This document shows positions 34,626-44,649 of a stretch of DNA of 64,000 bases, one piece after another (the first letter of the stretch is position 1; each line of letters begins with the position of its first letter). This DNA is from an uncultured Eubacterium sp. (GTDB lineage Bacteria; Bacillota; Clostridia; Lachnospirales; Lachnospiraceae): assembly GCA_934320655.1 (NCBI GenBank), contig CAKRFN010000012.1, forward strand, positions 30,374-94,373, in the 5' to 3' direction. Made by a program: the position numbers and the translations under genes. The notes under the pieces are model-generated. The model did not search any database. It saw only the letters and a program-made list of their open reading frames with translations, and had not been told where the DNA came from.

Positions 34626-37051
34626 GAAATTTTCAAAGAGAACGGCGCCTGACATGGTATATGCTGGTATTGGAGTGCGTGGCGGTGCTCTATGCACTGT
34701 ATATCAACTATGCGATGAAACCGGCATATTTCATCATACATCTGATCATATTTGTGGCACTGGTGGTCGTCACGAGGATACTCACGGTCGTTGAACCGGA
34801 GGAATGCTCGGATTTCAAACAGGGCGCAATCACGATCGTCTGTGGAATGTATGTGTATATGTGTTATTCGATCGTGAGCGGGTCGGATCGTCTGCTCCCG
34901 GCATGTATGTTTTTCGTCATGGTGGAATGCACGATCTATAAAGATATTCAGCTCAATATATTTATCACTGCAATGAATGTGTTTGTGAGTATTCTGACAC
35001 TCATCCTTAGCGGCGTGGGCATCATCGAGCATACCTACCGGTGGATCGAGTTTTTGTTTATATTGACACTGATGCTTGTCTCTGCCGGGTTCATGCTGTT
35101 TATGCAGACCAAGGATCTGTTTACGGAGCGCGTGGCGAAGGAGGATGAAAAGTCGCTGGATGACCTGTTGCAGCTCGTGGAGATGAAGTGTGAGGACGCG
35201 ACGGCTGCGGCTGAGGCAAAGAGCAGCTTTCTGGCAAATATGTCGCACGAGATCCGCACACCGATCAATGCGGTGCTCGGCATGAATGAAATGATTCTGC
35301 GGGAGGAGCAGGACGAGGAGATCCGGGGCTACGCACAGAATATCCAGAGCGCGGGTACAACGCTGCTGTCCTTAGTCAATGATATTCTGGATATATCCAA
35401 GATCGAATCCGGCAAGATGGAGGTTGTCCCCGAGAAATACGAACTCAACAGCATGCTTTATGATATCCTGCTCGTCGTGCAGCCGCGTATCCAGAAGAAA
35501 AACCTACAGCTGGTGCTGGATATCGATGAAAAGATACCGAATGGCCTGTACGGTGATGAGGTACGGATTCGTCAGATTATTACGAATATTCTGACAAATG
35601 CAGTAAAATATACAGAAAAAGGAAGTGTGACGCTGCGTGTCCGGATGAAAAAGAAGGATTCCCGTCATGTGATTCTGGAGGTGGCGGTCAAGGACACCGG
35701 TATCGGAATCCGGGAAAGCCGGGATGTGCTGTTCGCCTCGTTCCAGCGCGGCAGAGACCTCAAGGCACATCATATCGAGGGAACCGGACTCGGTCTTGCG
35801 ATCACACAGCAGTTGCTTGAAATGATGGGCAGTACGCTGGAGATGGAGAGTATTTACGGCAAAGGTTCACGGTTCAGTTTTGAACTGGAACAGAAGATCG
35901 TCAGTGAGGAGCCGATGGGCAATCTGAATGATCTGTACCAGAAGCGTCATGCGCAGGAACAGAAATACAAGGAGAGTTTTACCGCGCCGGATGCCCATGT
36001 GCTCGTCGTAGACGACAATCCGATGAACCGTAAGGTTGTCAAATCGCTGCTCAAGCAGACACAGATACAGATCGATACCGCGGAGGACGGCATCTGCTGT
36101 CTGGAAATGTGTGCAAAACAGCGCTATGATCTCATTTTGATGGATCACCTGATGCCGAACAAGGACGGTGTCGAGACGTTCCGCGAGCTGCGCGCCGACG
36201 ATAGAGGCTGCAATTACCACACGCCGGTGATCATACTGACCGCCAATGCGGTTGCGGGTATGCGGCAGCAGTATCTGGACGAAGGGTTTGACGGCTTTTT
36301 GTCCAAGCCGGTACAGGCACAGCTGTTGGAGGAGACGCTGCGTCAGTTCCTGCCGCCGGAGCTCGTACATCTGACAGAGACGGATGGGGCGGATGATGCG
36401 GCAGAGCAGGAGCGACAGGAGCTGTTACAGGAAAAGATCGATGAGACAGGACTGACCGAGCTGGCATTGGAGGACGCCCTGCAGTATTCCTCCGGTAGGG
36501 TGGAGGATGTGCTCGAAAACATCAAGGGCTATCTGAACGAGGCGCAGGAAAATGACGGAAAGATGCATGAGGCATATGTCAAGCGGGATTGGAAGAACCT
36601 CAAGATCCATGTGCATGCACTCAAGAGCACCTCGCGTGTCATCGGGGCGGTACATATGGCTTATTGCGCCGAGAAAATGGAGATGGCTACCGCAGATGCA
36701 GACACTTCCTATATAGATGGAAACATGGAGGAAGTATTGCAGGAGCACAGGCAGTTGTGTGAGAGCCTGCGCGCACTGCTGGCACTTCCGGAGATATACA
36801 GCATGGCACCGGATGCGACGGAGGTTGAGCAGCAGCGGGACATCTATGTGCAGCAGGCAGAGATATTTCTGCACGGTGTGGAGGAATACGAGGTGGATTT
36901 TGAGCAGCTGCGCATTTTCTGCAATTATTATCCTACTGGTGATCCTCTGCGTAAAGAGCGCGCACTGCTGGCACATGCGGTAGAGGATTTTGATTATGAA
37001 AAGATCAGTGAACGGTTGTCACAGATCATTGAGGAGTTAAAAGAAAGCTAG
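34622..37051 (+). CDS. Hybrid sensor histidine kinase with receiver and HPt domains (first of two)
   Basis: An 809-residue membrane kinase. About six N-terminal transmembrane helices (residues 10-170) without a large outside loop. HisKA has ANMSHEIRTPINAVLGM with phospho-acceptor His 208. HATPase has TNAVKYTEKG, DTGIGI and GTGLGLAI. The receiver (460-585) has VLVVDDNPMN and phospho-acceptor Asp 507 in LMDHLMP; an HPt domain has HVHALKS with His 665. The start is ATG 34622, overlapping the previous stop. All four relay parts are in one chain, but no response regulator with an output is adjacent. Signal unknown. Confidence 0.93.
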   Translation: MRNFQRERRLTWYMLVLECVAVLYALYINYAMKPAYFIIHLIIFVALVVVTRILTVVEPEECSDFKQGAITIVCGMYVYMCYSIVSGSDRLLPACMFFVMVECTIYKDIQLNIFITAMNVFVSILTLILSGVGIIEHTYRWIEFLFILTLMLVSAGFMLFMQTKDLFTERVAKEDEKSLDDLLQLVEMKCEDATAAAEAKSSFLANMSHEIRTPINAVLGMNEMILREEQDEEIRGYAQNIQSAGTTLLSLVNDILDISKIESGKMEVVPEKYELNSMLYDILLVVQPRIQKKNLQLVLDIDEKIPNGLYGDEVRIRQIITNILTNAVKYTEKGSVTLRVRMKKKDSRHVILEVAVKDTGIGIRESRDVLFASFQRGRDLKAHHIEGTGLGLAITQQLLEMMGSTLEMESIYGKGSRFSFELEQKIVSEEPMGNLNDLYQKRHAQEQKYKESFTAPDAHVLVVDDNPMNRKVVKSLLKQTQIQIDTAEDGICCLEMCAKQRYDLILMDHLMPNKDGVETFRELRADDRGCNYHTPVIILTANAVAGMRQQYLDEGFDGFLSKPVQAQLLEETLRQFLPPELVHLTETDGADDAAEQERQELLQEKIDETGLTELALEDALQYSSGRVEDVLENIKGYLNEAQENDGKMHEAYVKRDWKNLKIHVHALKSTSRVIGAVHMAYCAEKMEMATADADTSYIDGNMEEVLQEHRQLCESLRALLALPEIYSMAPDATEVEQQRDIYVQQAEIFLHGVEEYEVDFEQLRIFCNYYPTGDPLRKERALLAHAVEDFDYEKISERLSQIIEELKES

Positions 37052-37066
37052 TTTGGAGGGTGAAAT

Positions 37067-39475
37067 ATGGATGACCAATACGAAAAGGAATATATGCACC
37101 AGCATGATATGCAGGTGACGATCGGTATTCATAAAGTGGTCAGACTGACATTTCTGATTGGACCGCTGCTGTACCTGCTTACGCGGCTGCATATTTTCCG
37201 GATCGAAACAGAGACCTGTATTTTCTGGGGTGTGTATCTGATCGGATTCTGGATCTTCGTAGAGATCCTGATTAGAACCGGTCGTATCTCCGTTGCAAAA
37301 TATTTGCAGTTGTTTTATATGGAGCTGATGGTGGCGGCTGCTTCGGTGAGCCCGAATATCGGTATTTATCTGACTTATTTTGCGATCCCGCTGCTGTCGT
37401 GCGTTTACATGGACTGGCGGCTGACGACGCTGACGTCCGTTGTCGGCTATGTGTGTATGATCGTCTTTTTGTATCCGCGCGCAGTCGGATTTGTAGAGGG
37501 TGGCTATACGAATTATGACCAGCCGTTAGAGTTCTTCCTGTCGTTTGGCGCCGGTTATACGATCGAGTATCTGTTTATGGCTGCGTTTGCGATACTGGTC
37601 GTGCGCCACGGACGAGAGATCCGGCAGCACTATTTTGAGAGCCAGAAGGAAAAACTGTCGGCGGAGGCAGCCAATCAGGCAAAGAGCAGCTTCCTTGCAA
37701 ATATGTCGCATGAGATCCGCACGCCGATCAATGCGATCATCGGCATGAACGAGATGATTCTGCGTGAGAGCCGGGAACGTCGGATTTTGCGCTACGCGGG
37801 AAATATCAAAAATGCGAGCAAGAGCCTGCTGGCGCTGATCAACGATATTCTCGATTTTTCCAAGGTGGAGTCCGGAAAAATGGAGATCATAGATACGACG
37901 TACCAGATCAGCTCTCTGCTGAATGATCTGATCAATATGATCCAGCCGCGGGCGAAGGAAAAAGGTCTGGAGCTGAAGCTGGATATTGACGAGCAGATCC
38001 CGTGTGAGCTGTACGGTGATGAGGTGCGTATCCGCCAGATCGTTACAAATCTGTTGACGAATGCAGTCAAATATACGCGAGAGGGCTCTGTCACGGTGAA
38101 GATCCGCTGCACGAGGCTGTTAGATCCGGCGTATGTACGGCTGGATGTCGCAGTTGTGGATACCGGTATCGGCATCAAAAAGGAGGATCAGGAAAAGCTG
38201 TTTGCGACCTTCCAGCGGGTCGATGAGGTGAACAACCGTGGCATCGAGGGCACAGGGCTCGGACTTGCGCTGTCCAAGCAGCTGCTTGAGCTGATGGACT
38301 CCAGGCTGATGTTAGACAGCGAGTATGGCAGGGGCAGTGCATTTTTCTTTGGCTTGCAGCAAAAGATCGTGGACGATACGCCGATCGGCGATTACAAGGC
38401 GGTCTATGAGCGGGCGCTCAAAGATACGGCGCACTATCAGGAGAGCTTTCAGGCTCCCGATGCGAAGATCCTCATTGTGGATGATACGCGCATGAATCTC
38501 GAAGTGTGTAAGGGACTGCTCAAAAAGACGCGGATTCAGATTGATACGGCGGACAGCGGCATGGAATGTCTGAATATGATCATGAAAAAAGAGTATGACA
38601 TGATCTTCCTCGACCATAAAATGCCGAATATGGACGGTGTACAATGTCTTGAGCGGATGCGGGAGATGAAGGATTATCCGAACAAAAATACAAAGGTGAT
38701 CGCATTGACGGCGAATGCGGTCAGCGGTGCGCGTGAATTTTATCTCGAGCACGGTTTTGACGATTATCTGGCGAAGCCGATTCAGGGCGAAAGGCTCGAA
38801 CAGCTTTTATGCCAGTATCTGCCGCCGCAGTATTTAAAGATTCCGGAGATCGAGGATTTCGATTATGTGGAGGAATTATGTATCCCGCCGATCGATGGTA
38901 TCGCGGCAGACGACGGTCTGCGCTATGCAGGCGGCGATCAGGAGGAATACCTGAACAACCTGCGGCTGTATGTGTCCGAGTATGAGGAGAAAAAGGAAAA
39001 GCTCGAGCAGTATTACGCACAGAGCGATCTCGAAAATTACCAGATCATTGTCCATGCGGTAAAGAGTACCTCCAAGCTGATCGGAGCAAACGAATTGTCG
39101 GATCTCGCACGCGCGCTGGAGGAGGCATCCGGAGCAGGCAATATCTATGTGGTGCGTGAACAGCACGCGGCGTTTATGGACAATTTTGCACAGCAGAACC
39201 GGTCGATTGCAGACACGATCAAGTCTCTGGGTATGCAGGAGACACAGGCAGAGCAGGAGCGTATCTCACCCGAAGAATTGCAGACGTTCTGCAGGGAGTT
39301 GCAGGCGAGTCTCGATGAGTTCGATATGGATGAGATCCAGCGGCTCAGCGCATGGCTGCAAAATAAGGATCTGTTACAGTCAGTTAAGGCTGCAATGAAA
39401 ACCGCCGTAGACAATTTCGATTACGACGGGGTAGCGGAGCAGCTCCGCCGGATCGAGCAGATGCTGGGGCAGTGA
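37067..39475 (+). CDS. Hybrid sensor histidine kinase with receiver and HPt domains (second of two)
   Basis: An 802-residue paralogue of the preceding protein with the same order: about six transmembrane helices (28-190), HisKA with His 215 in ANMSHEIRTPINAIIGM, HATPase with TNAVKYTREG and GTGLGLAL, receiver with Asp 516 in FLDHKMPNMDG, and HPt with His 663 in IVHAVKST. Both end in a similar 60-residue tail (AVxDFDYDxVxEQL...). It starts 15 bases after the first kinase behind GGAGGGTGA, and a strong terminator follows. The pair looks like a tandem duplication that diverged in the sensor part. Confidence 0.93.
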   Translation: MDDQYEKEYMHQHDMQVTIGIHKVVRLTFLIGPLLYLLTRLHIFRIETETCIFWGVYLIGFWIFVEILIRTGRISVAKYLQLFYMELMVAAASVSPNIGIYLTYFAIPLLSCVYMDWRLTTLTSVVGYVCMIVFLYPRAVGFVEGGYTNYDQPLEFFLSFGAGYTIEYLFMAAFAILVVRHGREIRQHYFESQKEKLSAEAANQAKSSFLANMSHEIRTPINAIIGMNEMILRESRERRILRYAGNIKNASKSLLALINDILDFSKVESGKMEIIDTTYQISSLLNDLINMIQPRAKEKGLELKLDIDEQIPCELYGDEVRIRQIVTNLLTNAVKYTREGSVTVKIRCTRLLDPAYVRLDVAVVDTGIGIKKEDQEKLFATFQRVDEVNNRGIEGTGLGLALSKQLLELMDSRLMLDSEYGRGSAFFFGLQQKIVDDTPIGDYKAVYERALKDTAHYQESFQAPDAKILIVDDTRMNLEVCKGLLKKTRIQIDTADSGMECLNMIMKKEYDMIFLDHKMPNMDGVQCLERMREMKDYPNKNTKVIALTANAVSGAREFYLEHGFDDYLAKPIQGERLEQLLCQYLPPQYLKIPEIEDFDYVEELCIPPIDGIAADDGLRYAGGDQEEYLNNLRLYVSEYEEKKEKLEQYYAQSDLENYQIIVHAVKSTSKLIGANELSDLARALEEASGAGNIYVVREQHAAFMDNFAQQNRSIADTIKSLGMQETQAEQERISPEELQTFCRELQASLDEFDMDEIQRLSAWLQNKDLLQSVKAAMKTAVDNFDYDGVAEQLRRIEQMLGQ

Positions 39476-39503
39476 CCGCGGGAACATACATAAAATAATA
39501 GTG

Positions 39504-39558
39504 AAAAGACGGATTTCAGGAAAACTTTTATGAAAGTTTTGTCAGATCCGTCTTTTTT
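39504..39558 (+). terminator. Nested-hairpin terminator after the tandem kinases
   Basis: An outer stem AAAAGACGGAT (39504-39514) with ATCCGTCTTTT (39546-39556) encloses an inner perfect 8-bp hairpin (39521-39528 with 39533-39540). Seven T follow the outer stem. Confidence 0.9.
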
Positions 39559-39657
39559 TGCGCTCATTCATAGTTCAGTCCGTTTTATCGGACTGGCAAT
39601 CCGTTAAAATAGAGTCAGGTTAAGAGCTGTGAACGAATGAGAGGGAGGAGTGAGCGC

Positions 39658-39999
39658 ATGAGTGGACGTATTATAGCAGTAGATTTTGACGGAACGCTTT
39701 GCACGGATTGTTATCCGAAGATCGGTGAGGCAAACGGACGGCTGATCCGCACATTAAAGGAGCTGCAAAGAGCCGGAGACCGGATCATTTTATGGACATG
39801 CAGGCAGGGACAGGCATTGGAGGAAGCGCTTTGCTTTTGCAGGGCATGGGGACTGGAGTTCGATGCGGTGAATGAGAATCTTCCGGAGATCACCCGGCGT
39901 TATGGCAGTGATTCGCGCAAAATATATGCGGATATCTACATCGACGACCGCAGTATCAGCCCGTGGGAGTGGTGTGAGAACGAGAGGAGGATCGGATGA
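39658..39999 (+). CDS. Small HAD-superfamily phosphatase-like protein
   Basis: A 113-residue protein starting at ATG 39658, behind GGAGGAG. It has HAD motif I AVDFDGTLCTD (two Asp), motif II-like IILWTCRQG (the Thr), and a late acidic motif ADIYIDDRS (motif IV). The cap domain is missing and the size is minimal, as in the 'hydrolase' group found in phages and gut bacteria (Bacteroides BT0820 type). Substrate unknown. Its stop overlaps the next small gene by four bases (ATGA). Confidence 0.8.
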   Translation: MSGRIIAVDFDGTLCTDCYPKIGEANGRLIRTLKELQRAGDRIILWTCRQGQALEEALCFCRAWGLEFDAVNENLPEITRRYGSDSRKIYADIYIDDRSISPWEWCENERRIG

Positions 40000-40205
40000 T
40001 GAGACAGTTTTTATCGTACCTGTTAATCGCAATGATTTTATCGTGCAGCACGCTTGCGATGGCGGCGCGCCTGATACATCGGGATCTGTTCGGGGAGCAG
40101 GACCCTGCGATCGCGGTGATCTGGGCGCTGCTCGGTCTGCTGTATCTGTTTGTCATCGAATGGATGAGCTGGCGGCAGAATGTGAAAAAAATGGTAAGAG
40201 GTTGA
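39996..40205 (+). CDS. Small membrane protein, 69 aa, unknown
   Basis: The protein has two hydrophobic segments, FLSYLLIAMILSCSTLAMAA (residues 5-24) and AVIWALLGLLYLFVIEWMSW (40-59), separated by a charged loop and ending in a basic tail (RQNVKKMVRG). It is coupled to the HAD-like gene through a four-base overlap, which supports that it is translated. I do not recognise a family. It could be a membrane anchor or partner of the HAD-like protein. Confidence 0.65.
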   Translation: MMRQFLSYLLIAMILSCSTLAMAARLIHRDLFGEQDPAIAVIWALLGLLYLFVIEWMSWRQNVKKMVRG

Positions 40206-40240
40206 CAGCCACAGGGAGAAAAATTACAATATACATAAGT

Positions 40241-40281
40241 AAAGAAAAGTTTGGAAAAGCAACCAAACCTTCCTTTTCTTT
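40241..40281 (+). promoter_or_regulatory. Leader hairpin ahead of the cadherin-like protein gene
   Basis: AAAGAAAAG (40241-40249) pairs with CTTTTCTTT (40273-40281), and TTTGG (40250-40254) with CCAAA (40263-40267), leaving a bulge CCTTC. It lies about 47 bases ahead of the start at 40328. It may be a weak terminator or a leader structure; no known riboswitch motif is seen. Confidence 0.4.
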
Positions 40282-40327
40282 GCCCAATGACAGACGACAG
40301 GCAGATAACAGAAAAAGAGGATTACTT

Positions 40328-41626
40328 ATGAAAAATAAAGTCAAAACTATCATAGGAAAAAAGCGGATGCTCGCACTGGCGGCAGCGCTTGCGCTCGGCA
40401 TGAGCCTCGCGGTACCCGTCACAAGCTACGCGACGCAGACCGGTGATACGGGTGTCGTGGATGATGAGTTTGCGGACGGTGAGCAGGAGACGGTCGCAGG
40501 ACCGGATGCGGGTATGGATACGAATAGCGGTACAGACAACGGAGATTCTACCGGAAATTCCAACGGAACAAACAGCTCCGGCAGCGGGAATGGTTCTTCC
40601 ACGGGCAGCAGTTCAGGATCCGGCAGCAGTTCCTCAACGGGCAGCTCCGGCACAAGTACCGCGAAATCTTCGGACAGCAGCCTTGCGCATTTAGGTATCT
40701 CGCCGGGCAGTATCAGCCCTGCATTTTCGGCAGGCACACACGAGTACAGTGCGACGGTGGATGCCAATGTGACGGCGATCTCTGTCGCAGCCAGACCGAA
40801 TGACAGCAAGGCAGTCATCGCTTCCGTGACAGGAGCCAAGACGCTGACACCGGGCACGAATACGGTAAAAGTCGTTGTGTCCGCAGAAAACGGAACGACG
40901 ACTACCTACACGATCACGGTCATCTGCGGAAGTGCCTCCGATACCGGCTCAACGGCTCCGGCATCCGAGCCGGATACAGGTTCGGAATCAGACACAACCA
41001 ATGTCGTAGAGGGCGAGGTCACAAATGATTCCACGGATACTGGGAATACGGATCAGGCAACGGGTAAGAAAAAAAAGTCAAAGTCGGATGTCACATTTGA
41101 TGATAACGGTTATCTGATCTATGAGGGTGAGTCCTATATGCCTTCGAGCATGATGCCGGAGGGAGAGTATGTATCTCTGGATAAATATAACAAGCTGTAT
41201 GAGCAGAACCAGTCGCAGAAATCCAAATACATGCGGATGGTGATTATCCTTGCGGTGCTGCTGTTAGTTGCCTGCATTGCGATACTGAATCTGGCGCTCA
41301 AGCTGCGCGATTTCAAACAGGATGCAAAGCTGGGACTCACGGATCTCGATGATGAGGACGACGATAGGCCGGTCAGACATGAGAAAAAGCAGGAGTCAAA
41401 AAAGGTGCACAAGCGCTCTGCCACGACGGAGGCACAGACGGATATGATTCCGGATCTCAAGATGCCGCAGTCGATGGCGGCAAAGCCGGAAAAACCTGCG
41501 AAAACAGAAAGACCCCTGAAAACAGAGAAAACCGTAAAGGCGGAAAAGCCGGTCAAGTCCTACCGGACACCCCATGCGGCACCGGATAACGATGATCTGG
41601 AGATTCTGGATCTGAATGACCTGTAG
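40328..41626 (+). CDS. Exported single-pass membrane protein with cadherin-like beta-sandwich domain
   Basis: A 432-residue protein. Residues 1-38 are a signal peptide (basic start, then LALAAALALGMSLAVPVTSYA). Residues 60-115 are a Ser/Gly/Asn/Thr-rich stalk. Residues 117-200 match the cadherin-like beta-sandwich type (LAHLGISPGSISPAFSAGTH, TAISVAARPNDSKA, NTVKVVVSAENGTTTTYTI). One transmembrane helix is near 301-325 (MVIILAVLLLVACIAILNLAL). The cytoplasmic tail is charged, with repeated KxEKPxKTE units. The frame is open upstream to 39872, but ATG 40328 is the only start giving the signal peptide. Function unknown; outside binding linked to an inside basic tail is inferred. Confidence 0.85.
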   Translation: MKNKVKTIIGKKRMLALAAALALGMSLAVPVTSYATQTGDTGVVDDEFADGEQETVAGPDAGMDTNSGTDNGDSTGNSNGTNSSGSGNGSSTGSSSGSGSSSSTGSSGTSTAKSSDSSLAHLGISPGSISPAFSAGTHEYSATVDANVTAISVAARPNDSKAVIASVTGAKTLTPGTNTVKVVVSAENGTTTTYTITVICGSASDTGSTAPASEPDTGSESDTTNVVEGEVTNDSTDTGNTDQATGKKKKSKSDVTFDDNGYLIYEGESYMPSSMMPEGEYVSLDKYNKLYEQNQSQKSKYMRMVIILAVLLLVACIAILNLALKLRDFKQDAKLGLTDLDDEDDDRPVRHEKKQESKKVHKRSATTEAQTDMIPDLKMPQSMAAKPEKPAKTERPLKTEKTVKAEKPVKSYRTPHAAPDNDDLEILDLNDL

Positions 41627-41677
41627 TTTGGGGATCATATGACAATATTGTAGAAGAGAGAGGTAATTAGTACAACT

Positions 41678-44131
41678 ATGAACAGACCCTATACAGCCAA
41701 GGCGAAGAAAGCACTGACTTTGGCAGGCAGAATGTCACGGAGTCTGCACCATAATTATATCGGAACCGAGCATCTGCTGCTGGGTCTGCTGCGTGAGGGC
41801 AGCGGCGTGGCAGCATGTGTGCTTATGAGCAATGGTGTGGAGGAAGAAAAACTGGTGCAGTTGATTGAAGATCTGATTGCGCCTTCTTCGGATGTCCTGA
41901 TCATGGATCGTGACGGATATTCACCAAAGACGCAGAAGGTATTGGAGCGCGCACAGACGGAGGCGGAGCATTTCCACAGTGAGCAGGTCGGAACCGAGCA
42001 TCTGCTGCTGGCGATCATCAAGGAGATTGACTGCGCTGCATCCAGACTGCTCAACACACTCGGTGTGAGCGGGCAGAAGCTGTATGTCGATATTTTAGTC
42101 GCAATGGGCGAGGATGCATCCCAGTACCGGGAGGAGCTGCAAAACGCCAGATCCGGAAAAAAAGCGAAGAACACGACGGCAACACTTGACAGCTATTCGC
42201 GGGATCTGACCGAACTGGCGCGGAACGGGGCACTCGATCCGGTGATCGGCAGAACGGATGAGATCGAGCGTGTGATACAGATTTTAAGCCGCAGAGGGAA
42301 AAACAATCCGTGTCTGATCGGTGAGCCGGGTGTCGGCAAGACCGCGATCGTGGAAGGGCTGGCACAGCGCATCGTGAGCGGCATCGTGCCGGATACCGTC
42401 GCAGGCAAGCGCCTGCTGACGCTGGATCTGTCCGGAATGGTGGCAGGCTCGAAATACCGCGGCGAGTTTGAGGAGCGCATTAAGCGTGTGATCGCCGAGG
42501 TACAGCAGGCAGGCAATATCATCCTGTTTATCGACGAGCTGCACACGATCATCGGCGCGGGCGGCGCGGAGGGCGCGATTGATGCGTCCAATATTTTAAA
42601 GCCCTCGCTGGCACGTGGCGAGCTGCAGCTGATCGGTGCGACGACGATCGAGGAATACCGCAAATACATCGAAAAGGACGCCGCCTTAGAACGCAGATTC
42701 CAGCCGGTGACGGTGGATGAACCGACGACTGAGCAGGCGATCGAGATCTTACAGGGCTTAAAGAGCCGCTATGAGGAGCATCATCAGGTACAGATCACGG
42801 ACGATGGTGTGGAGGCGGCGGTACGGCTGTCACAGCGCTATATCAATGACCGTTATCTGCCCGATAAAGCGATCGATCTGATTGATGAGGCGGCCGCACG
42901 GCTGCGCCTGTCCGTATGCAGAACCCCGCAGGAGCTGATCGAATACCAGCAAAAGAGCAAGGAGATGGAGCGCGCATTTGTGGATGCGATCGCTGCCGGA
43001 GATATGGAGCTGGCTGCGCAGTATATGGATGAGCGTGCAAAGGCAGAGGCGCTTTGCGAAAAAGAGAGAAAGCGCATGGAGCGCAGCAAAAACCGTAAAA
43101 AACTCGTCGTGGACGAGAACCAGATCGCAGAGGTCGTTTCCAAGTGGACAAAGATACCGATCCGCCGTCTGACGGAGGGAGAGGCAGACCGTCTGCGCCG
43201 GTTAGAAAAAACACTGCACAAGCGCGTTGTCGGACAGGAGGATGCGGTCAGTGCGGTAGCGCGCGCGGTACGGCGCGGTCGTGTCGGTTTGAAAGACCCG
43301 AACCGTCCGATTGGCTCTTTCCTGTTTTTAGGACCGACCGGTGTCGGCAAGACAGAGATTTCCAAGGCGCTTGCCGAGGCGATCTTTGGGGATGAGCAGG
43401 CAATGATCCGCGTGGATATGTCCGAATATATGGAAAAGCACAGCGTATCAAAAATGATCGGCTCACCGCCCGGATATGTCGGGTTTGACGAGGGCGGTCA
43501 GTTGAGCGAAAAGGTGCGGCGCAATCCGTACTCGGTGATCCTGTTTGACGAGATCGAGAAAGCACACCCGGATGTGTTCAATATTTTATTGCAGGTGCTC
43601 GATGACGGACGCATCACGGATTCGCAGGGACGCCGGATCGATTTTAAGAATACGATTATTATTATGACGAGTAATGCCGGGGCACAGTCGATCGTGACAC
43701 CGAAAAAGCTCGGTTTTGCATCGTCAAATGACGAAAAGCAGGATTATGAGCGCATGAAATCACTCGTGATGGAGGACGTATCGCGCATTTTCAAGCCGGA
43801 GTTTTTAAACCGTATTGACGAGACGATCGTGTTTAGGATGCTGAACAAGGACGATATGAAGCAGATCGTCACGATCCTGTCAAAGACGCTTGTTGACCGC
43901 TGTAAAAATCAGATGGACATTCATCTGGTCATCACAGAGCCGGCGAAGTCGTATATTGTCGAAAAAGCCTACGATCCGAAGTACGGTGCGCGTCCATTGC
44001 GCCGCATGATCCAGTCGAAGATCGAGGATCAACTGGCGGAGGAGATCCTTGCAGGCAAGATCAAAAAGGGCGATACGGTGCGTGTCGGCTGCAAGAAAAA
44101 AGAGTTAGTGTTTGAAATAAAAAACAGCTAG
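41678..44131 (+). CDS. clpC: ATP-dependent Clp protease ATP-binding subunit ClpC
   Basis: An 817-residue Hsp100 unfoldase. The N-terminal double Clp repeat is at 1-145 ([17 protein letters not shown] and [14 protein letters not shown]). AAA-1 has Walker A GEPGVGKT near 215, then a short coiled M-domain ([19 protein letters not shown]). AAA-2 has GPTGVGKTE near 552, a GAR-like RPIG region and sensor FLNRIDE. It would feed unfolded substrates to ClpP. The usual ctsR-mcsA-mcsB operon is absent, and I see no CtsR box. A 10-bp palindrome ACAATATTGT (41642-41651) lies just upstream. GAGAGAGG precedes the ATG. Confidence 0.95.
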   Translation: MNRPYTAKAKKALTLAGRMSRSLHHNYIGTEHLLLGLLREGSGVAACVLMSNGVEEEKLVQLIEDLIAPSSDVLIMDRDGYSPKTQKVLERAQTEAEHFHSEQVGTEHLLLAIIKEIDCAASRLLNTLGVSGQKLYVDILVAMGEDASQYREELQNARSGKKAKNTTATLDSYSRDLTELARNGALDPVIGRTDEIERVIQILSRRGKNNPCLIGEPGVGKTAIVEGLAQRIVSGIVPDTVAGKRLLTLDLSGMVAGSKYRGEFEERIKRVIAEVQQAGNIILFIDELHTIIGAGGAEGAIDASNILKPSLARGELQLIGATTIEEYRKYIEKDAALERRFQPVTVDEPTTEQAIEILQGLKSRYEEHHQVQITDDGVEAAVRLSQRYINDRYLPDKAIDLIDEAAARLRLSVCRTPQELIEYQQKSKEMERAFVDAIAAGDMELAAQYMDERAKAEALCEKERKRMERSKNRKKLVVDENQIAEVVSKWTKIPIRRLTEGEADRLRRLEKTLHKRVVGQEDAVSAVARAVRRGRVGLKDPNRPIGSFLFLGPTGVGKTEISKALAEAIFGDEQAMIRVDMSEYMEKHSVSKMIGSPPGYVGFDEGGQLSEKVRRNPYSVILFDEIEKAHPDVFNILLQVLDDGRITDSQGRRIDFKNTIIIMTSNAGAQSIVTPKKLGFASSNDEKQDYERMKSLVMEDVSRIFKPEFLNRIDETIVFRMLNKDDMKQIVTILSKTLVDRCKNQMDIHLVITEPAKSYIVEKAYDPKYGARPLRRMIQSKIEDQLAEEILAGKIKKGDTVRVGCKKKELVFEIKNS

Positions 44132-44224
44132 AAAAATACACGTGATTCCTTTATAATAAAGTGACAGAAAAATAACCCCCATGGCTGACAGCGCATGGGA
44201 ATACTTAGGAGGAAAATAAAAACA

Positions 44225-44635
44225 ATGAGTACAGTAAGCGAATTGATCCGTTCTGAGGCAGACGGCAGCCTCAGCTTTGGCGACTATACACTGGGAGCAA
44301 AGGCAAAGCTCGACAATTTTGCGCATTCCGGTGATGTGTACAAGGTAAAGACGTTCAAGGAGATCACAAAACTGGAGAAAAACGGTGTGTTTGCCTATGA
44401 ATCAGTTCCCGGAACTGCTGTAACCGGTATGAAAGCCACAGACGGCAGCCTCTCTTTTTCCGTAGAGGGACCGGAGGATGCCGAGATCACAATCGGTCTG
44501 GACGAGGAGACATCCTATGATGTGAAGATCGGCGGCGCAGATGCAGGCACGATGACAACGAATCTCGGCGGCAAGCTGACGATCAGCGTAGAGCTGGGCG
44601 CAGATCCCGTATCTGTAGAGATTCAGAAAGCATAA
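44225..44635 (+). CDS. Small uncharacterised protein, 136 aa
   Basis: I start at ATG 44225, with AGGAGG at 44208-44213. The product MSTVSELIRSEADGSLSFGD... is predicted mostly beta-strand and ends KLTISVELGADPVSVEIQKA. It has repeated DGSLSF (residues 12-17 and 73-78), suggesting an internal duplication, and no signal peptide or transmembrane helix. Similar clostridial proteins are sometimes labelled endosialidase-like, which I cannot support by motif. It lies between clpC and radA, with 14 bases to radA, and may be co-transcribed with it. A small hairpin CCCATG/CATGGG (44178-44199) lies in its leader. Confidence 0.75.
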   Translation: MSTVSELIRSEADGSLSFGDYTLGAKAKLDNFAHSGDVYKVKTFKEITKLEKNGVFAYESVPGTAVTGMKATDGSLSFSVEGPEDAEITIGLDEETSYDVKIGGADAGTMTTNLGGKLTISVELGADPVSVEIQKA

Positions 44636-44649
44636 GGCAGTATCATTCA

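Noticed and set aside
34457..35248. 263-codon minus-strand frame spanning the lipid-kinase-like and hybrid-kinase genes
   Set aside because: Straddles two convincing + genes, His-rich shadow composition, no start signal.
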